DNA from: CAYMST01 sp964393115
GTDB taxonomy: Bacteria; Bacteroidota; Bacteroidia; Cytophagales; Cyclobacteriaceae
Length of the DNA stretch: 22,438 nt
Direction of reading: 5' to 3'
Assembly (NCBI GenBank): GCA_964393115.1
Contig: CAYMST010000052.1
Span: forward strand, 1-22,438
Numbering within the stretch: position 1 is the stretch's first letter; each line of letters begins with the position of its first letter. Of this stretch, positions 7,503 to 14,482 are shown in pieces. Under the pieces are notes generated by a model, which ran no database searches, was not told the DNA's origin, and worked only from the letters and a program-made list of their open reading frames with translations. The translations under genes were made by a program, and so were the position numbers.

Positions 7503-8628
7503 GGTCAAGTAGAAGGGATTTGATTTTTTGCCACTTGCCGAGCTTGTTTCGGTGATGATAATTTAACTGATCTAAGATGACCTTCTTTCGGTTATTTCTA
7601 TTCAAAACATCTTCACGACGAGCTAGGAAGAACATTTTGCCAGATTGATTATATATGATGTTGAGCTCTTGCGGACGCATCTCTAACCCATATGACTTCT
7701 TGCTGGCTTGAGTCTTTCGAGAGGTAAGAATATATTCTGCTCTCACCTTTTTTGGGTCTTTAGTTCCATTGAGGTCAAGTTCAAAATCATATGTCTTAAG
7801 CTCTTCACACATTCTCTTTAATCGGTCCGGTATTAGCTCATAAAAAGAATCATATACAGCCAGTGCTTCATCTAAGGATTTGAAAGTGTAATTTACATGT
7901 CCCATGGCTAGTTCTGTTTGAAAAAAATTAGTCTTTTTCTCAAAGTGAGTACCAGCATCACCAAAGTTTATACAATGAGACTTTCTTGGGAAACAGTAGT
8001 ATTTATGGTTTTCGATTAAGTATTGTGTCTTTAAAGGAAACCAGTCATCCGAAAGTTTATAGTTTCGAAAGTCTTCATGTATAAGCAGATCGTTGGACAT
8101 TTCATCTCTTTGACGGTACCATTCCTCAAAGTGTTGCCATCGCTTGGCTGTAAATATTTGTCCTTGATACCACGGCACTTGTAAGAAGAAGGAGGCACCG
8201 CCATCGTCTAATGGCGTAAAGGGGGTATGTAGATACCCATTGAACCAAAGAGTATTGAGTGAAAAACCTGCGATGTTATTATCATCCTTATAGAATTGTA
8301 GCACCTCTTTGGCATAATAGTAGAAACTTTTGCCAACGAAAAGGTCATCTTCTAAATAAATGATATTACCATATTGTCTTGTGAGCCCTCCGCAAAATAT
8401 AAAGTGACCTATTAGACCTAATTTTTTTTCTTGTTGGATAATCGTCTTTTGGCCATATGCCCATTCAAAAGATGTTACCTTTTCAAGTACATCAGGGTGA
8501 GGTTCATATTCTAAGGAGAATATAATATCGGTATTAAGAGGTATGTCAGCCAATGTCAAACTATGGAGTAGGCGTGAGATACTCTTAGGTCTCTGATATG
8601 CATTTATGACGATGGTAGGAGAATTCAT
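7492..8628 (-). CDS. GT-A fold glycosyltransferase
   Basis: The N-terminus SPTIVINAYQRP is the opening strand of a GT2-like GT-A fold. YLEDDLFVG (91-99 from the chosen start) supplies the acidic EDD motif expected to bind metal and sugar nucleotide. PWYQGQIFTAKRW and INFGDAGTHF match the later part of EDD-type glycosyltransferases related to the GNT-I group. The chosen start at 8628 gives a TAATG overlap with the upstream phosphorylase stop and 378 residues. A start at 8649 would add seven residues and a 22-base overlap. No membrane helices are evident, so it is probably cytoplasmic or peripheral. Its 3' end overlaps the methyltransferase gene by 11 bases. Donor and acceptor are unknown. Confidence 0.8.
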   Translation of the reverse strand: MNSPTIVINAYQRPKSISRLLHSLTLADIPLNTDIIFSLEYEPHPDVLEKVTSFEWAYGQKTIIQQEKKLGLIGHFIFCGGLTRQYGNIIYLEDDLFVGKSFYYYAKEVLQFYKDDNNIAGFSLNTLWFNGYLHTPFTPLDDGGASFFLQVPWYQGQIFTAKRWQHFEEWYRQRDEMSNDLLIHEDFRNYKLSDDWFPLKTQYLIENHKYYCFPRKSHCINFGDAGTHFEKKTNFFQTELAMGHVNYTFKSLDEALAVYDSFYELIPDRLKRMCEELKTYDFELDLNGTKDPKKVRAEYILTSRKTQASKKSYGLEMRPQELNIIYNQSGKMFFLARREDVLNRNNRKKVILDQLNYHHRNKLGKWQKIKSLLLDLIS

Positions 8629-9350
8629 TAGATTATGTATGATAGCCAATTTGCGGCTTTTGCTAGGTTTTTAGTTATTTCAGTGAAATTTTTTGGCTGA
8701 TTCCATTCATTACTGGCCAAAGAGTCAGCTGCTATTCCTATAGAGATGGCCGGCACGTTATAGTGTCTGGCAAAGGCATATAAAGCAGAAGTCTCCATGT
8801 CGACAATAGAGGCTCCCATAGTTCGCCAATTTGATAATTTGCTGATTGTTTCCCTAAATGGAGCGTCTGTGCTTACGAATTTAGCAGGTTTTATTCCATT
8901 TTGATCTAACTGCGTTATCATTCTTGATGGTAGGCTAGTCTCTAATTCATTTGTACCCCAGTGTCCGTAGTGTCTGGATGTTCCCTCTTCGCTAATTGCA
9001 GATTTGGCATAGATAATTTCTCCTTCTTGGTGCTGACCTGAAATCCTTCCAACCATACCAACGATACAAAAAAAACGTACACCTAAGGCGTAGTACTCTT
9101 CACATAGAGCAATCATGGCCGGTGAACCAATTCCCCAGCCGGTGCCTAGATATGTGCCCGTGCTTTCATTAATACACAAATGTTTACCAATTAGGCCTCT
9201 TATTCTTCTTCTTTTACTAAATAACTTACTCTGGATATGAATATGTTGAGCTGAAAGTATGATTTTTTTGGGGGGGATGGGGTACTTCAAAACCCCAGAG
9301 TTTATTTTCCAATTGATTAATCTAGAAGCACTTAGAACTCCTTTTTCCAT
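8628..9350 (-). CDS. Nucleoside phosphorylase-family protein, possibly a nucleosidase
   Basis: A 240-residue member of the PNP/UDP superfamily. Recognisable blocks are GWGIGSPA (71-78), EGTSRHYG (122-129), STDAPFRET (160-168) and VDMETSALYAFA (183-194), whose Met-Glu pair binds ribose in this family. The AADS segment (207-210) holds a likely general-acid Asp. The usual phosphate-site motif GDPxR is replaced by SAQHIHI (33-39), and the Arg that normally precedes the VGT-type loop is Ile or Cys in FFCIVGMVG. It may therefore hydrolyse rather than phosphorolyse its nucleoside. It is the first gene of a minus-strand pair and couples to the glycosyltransferase through a TAATG. A C7A7 tract lies in codons 25-30. 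Substrate unknown. Confidence 0.85.
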   Translation of the reverse strand: MEKGVLSASRLINWKINSGVLKYPIPPKKIILSAQHIHIQSKLFSKRRRIRGLIGKHLCINESTGTYLGTGWGIGSPAMIALCEEYYALGVRFFCIVGMVGRISGQHQEGEIIYAKSAISEEGTSRHYGHWGTNELETSLPSRMITQLDQNGIKPAKFVSTDAPFRETISKLSNWRTMGASIVDMETSALYAFARHYNVPAISIGIAADSLASNEWNQPKNFTEITKNLAKAANWLSYII

Positions 9351-9449
9351 ACAGCTGACTGTTGTATTTTTCTATGCTTCCCAATCTACTTATTATATGA
9401 AATAGAAATGACTTAGATTAGGAATTTATCTTTAAAAATCTCCGTTTTT

Positions 9450-9989
9450 ATGACAAAGATTATTGGGATCGGGTTACAAAGAACAGGTACGACATCATTA
9501 TATAGATCGTTGATCGAACTTGGTATAAAGGCTGCGCCAGATTCTATTCCGTTGTTCAATAAACTTGATCGCATCTTTCTTTCAGAGTATGATGCTTTCA
9601 TGGATAACCCAATTCCTTTAATTTATAGAGAACTAAATGAAGTATTAACTGATCCCAAGTTTATACTTACCATTCGTGACAAAAATTCATGGCTAGAGAG
9701 CGTACAATGGTTATTTGAATATGAGTTGAATAAACTAAACCGACGGTTACGCAAAGTCGCAGATGAAATTCACTTTGCATTCTATGGTATAACGACTTTT
9801 GACCGAAAAATTTTTTCCATTAAGTGGGATGCTTATCATGAAGATACATTTAATTACTTCGAAAACCGCTCTGATGATCTATTGGTGATCGATATTGATA
9901 AGGAATATGACTGGGAACAATTATGTACATTTCTTAATGTACCAATACCCAAAAAGCAGTTTCCTTTTTTGAATAAATCTATGAAATGA
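9450..9989 (+). CDS. Sulfotransferase-like P-loop protein
   Basis: A 179-residue protein. The N-terminus carries the PAPS 5'-phosphosulfate loop GLQRTGTTSL (8-17). LTIRDKNSW (73-81) fits the 3'-phosphate site, with R76 and S80. The ending, WEQLCTFLNVPIP followed by FPFLNK, is typical of the Sulfotransfer_4 group. It is somewhat short for the family (usually about 200 or more residues), but both PAPS motifs are present. It would transfer sulfate from PAPS to a hydroxyl of a glycan or lipid in the cytoplasm. It diverges from the phosphorylase gene and overlaps the convergent flippase gene by 11 bases. No PAPS-making genes lie in the window. Confidence 0.85.
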   Translation: MTKIIGIGLQRTGTTSLYRSLIELGIKAAPDSIPLFNKLDRIFLSEYDAFMDNPIPLIYRELNEVLTDPKFILTIRDKNSWLESVQWLFEYELNKLNRRLRKVADEIHFAFYGITTFDRKIFSIKWDAYHEDTFNYFENRSDDLLVIDIDKEYDWEQLCTFLNVPIPKKQFPFLNKSMK

Positions 9990-11262
9990 GACGTCTCTGA
10001 ATTGTGTAATAGATGATTACTTCCGTTATTACTAAAGTGTCGGCAGCCCAGCATATACCTATTACCCCGCTAATGAAATAGAATACAGGATACGCGATAA
10101 TTGCAAGAAAAAGGACTAAGATATTAAGGATAAAGACTTGTTTTTCATAACCGTGGGCGACTAATTGAAAAGAAAAGTATTGTCTTATAACGAAGGGGAT
10201 TAGACCCAATGAAAGTATTTTTAGATATTCTATTGAAGCTTTATAGTTTTCTAAATAGGATGAAATAACTATCTCTGAGAAAAGCCAAATAAGTAGTGTT
10301 AACAGGAGTGATAAGGAAAATACAATTAAGACAATTCGGTTAAGGCTGAAGTTTTGTTCAGTTTTTTTTACCATCACTGGGAATAGAGCGCTGTAAAAAG
10401 CAGCCGGTAACAGTTTTGAAGCTTCAATTATTCTATTGGAAACGGCATAATTTCCTACTTCAAGTGGTGTGCCAACGATTGTTATGGTTAGGATTTCCAA
10501 ACGACGAAATATGGTAACAATCACTACAGAGAGTAGTAGATAACTGCCAGACTTTAGAATCAAAGCAATGCTGTTTCTAGATAACTTGGATTTGCTCCAA
10601 TCTATACATATATCGTTATCATTTTGTATATATATGCCTAAGAGTAAGGTTGACAAAACTTTAACCATGGCCAACGACCAAACAAGAATGGTGATTTTTG
10701 GGAAGTAAGCGACTACTGAAATTACAACTAATGTTCTAAGCCCAGCATCAAGTAAGTCAAAGACTACGAATTGCTTCATTTTTTGGAGCCCTTTTAAGAT
10801 GGCTTTGAAAGTTGTCGCAAGTGCTGTTGGAATTAATAGGAATGAGGTAATCATCATGTCTTTGCTGTTAAAGGTGAACAGCTGATCATCCACACATAAA
10901 TGTATTAGTATGCACAGAAAGATAATAATACCAGAAATACTCAATTGAAGAAGTATACAAGGCCAGACTTTATTCTCAATTGAATTTTCCGAGTCTTGAG
11001 CTATTAGTCGAATTAGGTAAGTATCCATGCCAAATGTAGATATTACCTGCATGATGACAAGGTAAGCCATTATAGAAGAATACTGACCAAAAACCGATTG
11101 TCCAAGGTTTTTCGCCAGATAAAATGAGATACCTAGGTTTGCAACCAACGAGATTACCTTACCCGATAGTAGCCAGGTTGAGTCTGATAATAAATTAGAT
11201 ACAGCTCGATTCACGCCATTGATTTGCAGACTTGCCAAATCTAGCATAAACCTTACACCCAT
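9979..11262 (-). CDS. Wzx-like polysaccharide flippase
   Basis: A 427-residue integral membrane protein with about twelve hydrophobic segments. The N-terminal part (NLLSDSTWLLSGKVISLVAN, then AKNLGQSVFGQYS) is the characteristic opening of the MVF/Wzx O-antigen and capsule flippase family. Family lengths are about 400-500 residues, so it appears complete. It should move a lipid-linked oligosaccharide across the inner membrane. With the glycosyltransferase and sulfotransferase it suggests that the region makes an exported glycan. An in-frame ATG five codons later is an alternative start. The gene looks more AT-rich by eye than the receptor operon to its right. Its direct neighbour on the left is the convergent sulfotransferase. 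Confidence 0.88.
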   Translation of the reverse strand: MGVRFMLDLASLQINGVNRAVSNLLSDSTWLLSGKVISLVANLGISFYLAKNLGQSVFGQYSSIMAYLVIMQVISTFGMDTYLIRLIAQDSENSIENKVWPCILLQLSISGIIIFLCILIHLCVDDQLFTFNSKDMMITSFLLIPTALATTFKAILKGLQKMKQFVVFDLLDAGLRTLVVISVVAYFPKITILVWSLAMVKVLSTLLLGIYIQNDNDICIDWSKSKLSRNSIALILKSGSYLLLSVVIVTIFRRLEILTITIVGTPLEVGNYAVSNRIIEASKLLPAAFYSALFPVMVKKTEQNFSLNRIVLIVFSLSLLLTLLIWLFSEIVISSYLENYKASIEYLKILSLGLIPFVIRQYFSFQLVAHGYEKQVFILNILVLFLAIIAYPVFYFISGVIGICWAADTLVITEVIIYYTIQRRLIS

Positions 11263-11273
11263 GTTCTTTTAAA

Positions 11274-11329
11274 ATTTAAAAAATGCTACTTTAAGGTTTT
11301 TAAAAATTGAAAATAAAGCTTTAAAGTAG
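11274..11329 (-). terminator. Possible AT-rich terminator after the response regulator
   Basis: CTACTTTAA (11286-11294) and TTAAAGTAG (11321-11329) form a perfect 9-bp inverted repeat with a 26-base AT-rich loop. On the minus strand the second arm is followed by GCA and then six T. The large loop makes it weaker than a classic terminator. It lies between the response regulator stop (11479) and the flippase start (11262). Confidence 0.4.
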
Positions 11330-11338
11330 GAGATGGGA

Positions 11339-11351
11339 ACCAACTGTTGGT
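11339..11351. promoter_or_regulatory. Short palindrome upstream of the flippase gene
   Basis: ACCAAC, T, GTTGGT: 6-bp arms around one central base, about 77 bases before the flippase start. The size and position would suit a regulator site. No cognate regulator is identified. Confidence 0.3.
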
Positions 11352-11478
11352 GATCAATTAGTGGAAGCTTACTGATATGCACCATTTGTAATGATCAGCC
11401 TTACTATGCGTTTTCTAAGTCTCGATTATTAAAGGCTCTTCTGTGTTTTGCTCATAAAACAGAAATGTAATTAAGTCT

Positions 11479-12237
11479 CTATCCTTCAAACCAGTTTTTG
11501 AACTTAGTAATCTTTTCTGAAGGGACCAAAATACTTTCTTCGACAGGTACTTTAGTATTGATTTTTAATTTTCTAGCGGAGTAGGGGATTACCTCTTCGA
11601 TACTATCGATGTGAATCAAAAACTGTCGGTTAACCCTGAAAAACTCGTCTGACACCTCTTGCTCGATTTTCTCAAGTGTTAGATCCATCACGTACTTCGC
11701 CGATGCGTTGGTCACCATATTCACAACACCATCTTTCACATAAAAAAGTGAAATGTCTCTGATAGCGATAGAGCGAATCTTTCCGCCGTAGGTAACTGAA
11801 AAGCGCTCGCGTCGTTTTTCTTGCTGGGATGTGAATGTACCGACTAGAGCGTTTAACTTTTGATAGGCCATTTCATCAGAACGCTTGTTCAACTCATGAT
11901 ACTTGTTTAAGCTCTTTCTCAACTCTTCTTCATCGATAGGCTTTAGTAGGTAAGAAATGCTATTATGCTCGAAGGCCTTGATAGCGTATTCGTCGTAAGC
12001 TGTTGTGAAAATAATAGGGGTGTTGATTTCAACCTCTTTGAATATAGTAAAGCTCAGGTCGTCAGAAAGATTGATGTCCATGAAAATCAAGTCGCATGTA
12101 TTTAGTGTGAACCACTTTTTAGATTCGTCAACGGAAGTCAAAATTGCCTTTACATGAATAGTCGGATCAATACTCTCTAGCAGCATAATTAACTTGTTAG
12201 CTGCAAGCTTTTCGTCTTCTACGATTACAACGTCCAT
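11479..12237 (-). CDS. LytTR-family response regulator
   Basis: A 252-residue response regulator. The receiver domain (1-120) has the acidic pocket E7-D8, phospho-acceptor D54 in IFMDINL, T79 in FTTAYDEYA and K99 in LLKP. The C-terminal LytTR DNA-binding domain (about 147-248) shows FFRVNRQFLIHIDSIEEV, typical of the family. LytTR proteins bind pairs of direct repeats about two helical turns apart. The start lies two bases after the stop of the kinase gene, so the pair is co-transcribed. A repeat of the right geometry sits upstream of the nearby TonB receptor gene, which makes that operon a candidate target. Confidence 0.93.
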   Translation of the reverse strand: MDVVIVEDEKLAANKLIMLLESIDPTIHVKAILTSVDESKKWFTLNTCDLIFMDINLSDDLSFTIFKEVEINTPIIFTTAYDEYAIKAFEHNSISYLLKPIDEEELRKSLNKYHELNKRSDEMAYQKLNALVGTFTSQQEKRRERFSVTYGGKIRSIAIRDISLFYVKDGVVNMVTNASAKYVMDLTLEKIEQEVSDEFFRVNRQFLIHIDSIEEVIPYSARKLKINTKVPVEESILVPSEKITKFKNWFEG

Positions 12238-12239
12238 TG

Positions 12240-13298
12240 CTATGCTTGGTTTAAAAGTGGTAACTCGACAACATAATGTTCATCCTCAATATAAAAATCT
12301 GGTAGCTCGTCTGTCTGTATTTTATAACGGTCTAATAGATTCTTTTGGCCAATTCCAGTACTTGAAACAGAATCCGCTCGTGCTTGATAGTTATTTCGAA
12401 CAATCAATTTATGGTCACGCGTAAATAATTCGATATGAAGAGGGCTTGAAATAGAAATCATATTGTGCTTAAATGTATTCTCTACAACGATCTGCAGGGC
12501 CATCGGCGGGATCAATTTATCTAGCTTTTTAGCATCGATTTTTATACAAATACTGATGGCCTCTTCGTGTCTGATTTTTTGAAGGAAGAAGTAAGAATTA
12601 ATAAATTCTATTTCTCTCTTTAGCGTCACTAGCTCCTGATTATTTAATTCAAGGACATACCTAAATACTTCAGAGAACTTTCGGATAAACTTATCGGAAA
12701 GTGCTATGTCAGCATATATTAAACTTGAAAGAACGTTTAAGGAATTGAAAAGAAAGTGAGGGTTTACCTGGTTCTTAAGCGCTTCGTATTTAGAAATATA
12801 GTTTTGTCGTTCAAGGTCTTCAGCGAGGTGTTGGATCTCGTGCTTATCTTCATTGAGCGAAATATATTCATGAAACGCAAATACCATTGTTACAGTAATA
12901 TAAAACAGTAGCATGGTCAATACGACAAATCGAGTATCTCTATCAGACCCGTCATCGTCTGAGAACATCATACCTACTAAAGAGGTAATTACCGTTAAGA
13001 TACATACGATCAGTAGTACAATGATTACCTCATATACGAGCCTCTTAAGATTCTTTTCTTCCCAGGGGTATCTTTTATTCAGCCAACCAATAATTAAGTT
13101 TGATAAGTAGCCAATAAGAGTGGTCGCTATAAAGAAGAGAGGGATATTGATAATGAATTCCAGGAGTACCGTATGATACGAGTCGTAATCATCCTCTATT
13201 AATTCCTCCAATGCTGAAAGTATAGCAATGACCATCGAAGCAAAAGCATAGAAAATAATGTATCGTCGATCTTTTAAGACATGTTTAAATGTTGCCAT
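12240..13298 (-). CDS. LytS-type membrane sensor histidine kinase
   Basis: A 352-residue kinase of the His_kinase (YehU/LytS) group. Four hydrophobic segments occur near residues 12-30, 44-72, 86-111 and 124-144, with an acidic stretch (SDDDGSDRD, 113-121) before the last. A coiled-coil-like linker (146-176) leads to the phospho-acceptor H181 in NQVNPHFLFNSLNVL. The ATPase domain has the N box VVEN (N274) and a G box GIGQKNLLDRY (315-325). There is no large periplasmic sensor domain, so the signal is probably read within the membrane. It is paired with the LytTR regulator directly downstream and lies behind the TonB receptor/DUF4249 operon in the same orientation. Confidence 0.93.
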   Translation of the reverse strand: MATFKHVLKDRRYIIFYAFASMVIAILSALEELIEDDYDSYHTVLLEFIINIPLFFIATTLIGYLSNLIIGWLNKRYPWEEKNLKRLVYEVIIVLLIVCILTVITSLVGMMFSDDDGSDRDTRFVVLTMLLFYITVTMVFAFHEYISLNEDKHEIQHLAEDLERQNYISKYEALKNQVNPHFLFNSLNVLSSLIYADIALSDKFIRKFSEVFRYVLELNNQELVTLKREIEFINSYFFLQKIRHEEAISICIKIDAKKLDKLIPPMALQIVVENTFKHNMISISSPLHIELFTRDHKLIVRNNYQARADSVSSTGIGQKNLLDRYKIQTDELPDFYIEDEHYVVELPLLNQA

Positions 13299-13610
13299 TC
13301 AGTATTCTATAAATTATTCGAAATCGCTCGTATACTAGAGTTTAGATAACGACTATCTCAATACTTATTTAAAACCCTGTTTTGTATATCGCTAACCAAC
13401 CTTTTTTGGTGAAATTATTACATGGGCTTCAGGTAATAATGAATCCTTGAAATTATTTGCGCGCTACACTTCTTAGCGAAACTTAATTTCGGGTTCAAGA
13501 TAAATGAATTTAAATGTACCCAGTATAGCTGTTTTTAAGTGCTTAGCCTCTGGTGCTACCTAGGTACATCTGCTATTTGTTTATAGTTCTTCCAATGGTC
13601 TTTCAAGCAC
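13299..13610. other. Non-coding gap between kinase and DUF4249 genes
   Basis: No gene is seen in these 312 bases. A 9-bp inverted repeat, TAAGTGCTT (13536-13544) with AAGCACTTA (13605-13613), overlaps the DUF4249 stop. A 10-bp palindrome, TACCTAGGTA (13557-13566), lies between its arms. The kinase promoter should be here. No clear terminator T run follows the repeat. Confidence 0.45.
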
Positions 13611-14477
13611 TTATTGTATCATACGCACCCCCTCCGAAACCTGACTAGCGTAGAAATACCCCAATGCATAGTTATCAGGATCGGAAATATTTTGAATATT
13701 ACCTCTTACAGGGACAGGAGGGGTATCAATTAAGGCACCGGTCTTTGCGGCTTGGTCAAATAGTATGAAGTAATAATCATAAGCATTTTCAGAAAGTGCC
13801 AACTGTTTCACGAGCACTTCTTCTCCTGGAGCAAAGACGGTCTCTTCATTAGGGATATATCCTTCAATTTTTCGCCCATCGAAGAATTCATCTTTTGCGA
13901 TAAGATTGTTTTTGTTGCCCGGGTCAGGTAATACTTGTAATGCTCCGTTACGATAGGTCTCCCAGAAGTAATAATTGTCTTCTGACACTGGATCGATGAA
14001 GTCGATAGCAATTTTAATTCCTTCATCTTCGAAAATATTGCCTTCCTCAAACCGCTGATAGATACTATCAATGGGAGCGACGGGCATTAATGTTTCTACT
14101 GCCTCATATTCTTGGGAATTCCAAATAATATGCAAGGTATACACCGCATTTAGTTGTGGTATTAAAGTGTTATTTACGTATTCCCCACCAGTTATTTCCT
14201 GGAATTCATACCTTTCATTATTGCTATTTGTAACCCAAACATCAGCTCCAGTGGCTCTTGGAGTAGTTTCATTTTTGAAAAAATCACCAATAGTTGATAG
14301 GGTTATTTTGTGATTTTGCTCATTACTACTTGACTGCCATTCAATCCTACCTTCCACTACTAGTCTTTGGTTCGGAGTCTCTAAGTCTACCGTTGTTTCG
14401 GTATCGCAAGAAAAGAATACTGCACCCAAAAGAATAAGGGTCAGCGAATATGTACGATTAACAATGTGTTTTTTCAT
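13611..14477 (-). CDS. DUF4249 outer-membrane lipoprotein
   Basis: A 288-residue lipoprotein. The signal peptide ends in a lipobox, FFSC, with C24 as the lipidated residue. Acidic residues follow it (DTETTVD). The next segment, LVVEGRIEW, and the overall beta-rich pattern match DUF4249, a Bacteroidota family nearly always encoded beside a TonB-dependent receptor. It probably sits on the outer membrane next to that receptor and helps with capture of its ligand, but family members have no proven biochemical activity known to me. It starts five bases after the receptor stop, so the two form an operon. Confidence 0.85.
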   Translation of the reverse strand: MKKHIVNRTYSLTLILLGAVFFSCDTETTVDLETPNQRLVVEGRIEWQSSSNEQNHKITLSTIGDFFKNETTPRATGADVWVTNSNNERYEFQEITGGEYVNNTLIPQLNAVYTLHIIWNSQEYEAVETLMPVAPIDSIYQRFEEGNIFEDEGIKIAIDFIDPVSEDNYYFWETYRNGALQVLPDPGNKNNLIAKDEFFDGRKIEGYIPNEETVFAPGEEVLVKQLALSENAYDYYFILFDQAAKTGALIDTPPVPVRGNIQNISDPDNYALGYFYASQVSEGVRMIQ

Positions 14478-14482
14478 CTTGA

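Noticed and set aside
9413..9601. 62-residue minus-strand frame opposite the sulfotransferase start
   Set aside because: Overlaps the strong PAPS-loop coding region of the plus-strand gene and has no motif of its own.
14071..14313. 80-residue plus-strand frame inside the DUF4249 gene
   Set aside because: Shadow frame within a lipoprotein gene with clear lipobox and operon context.
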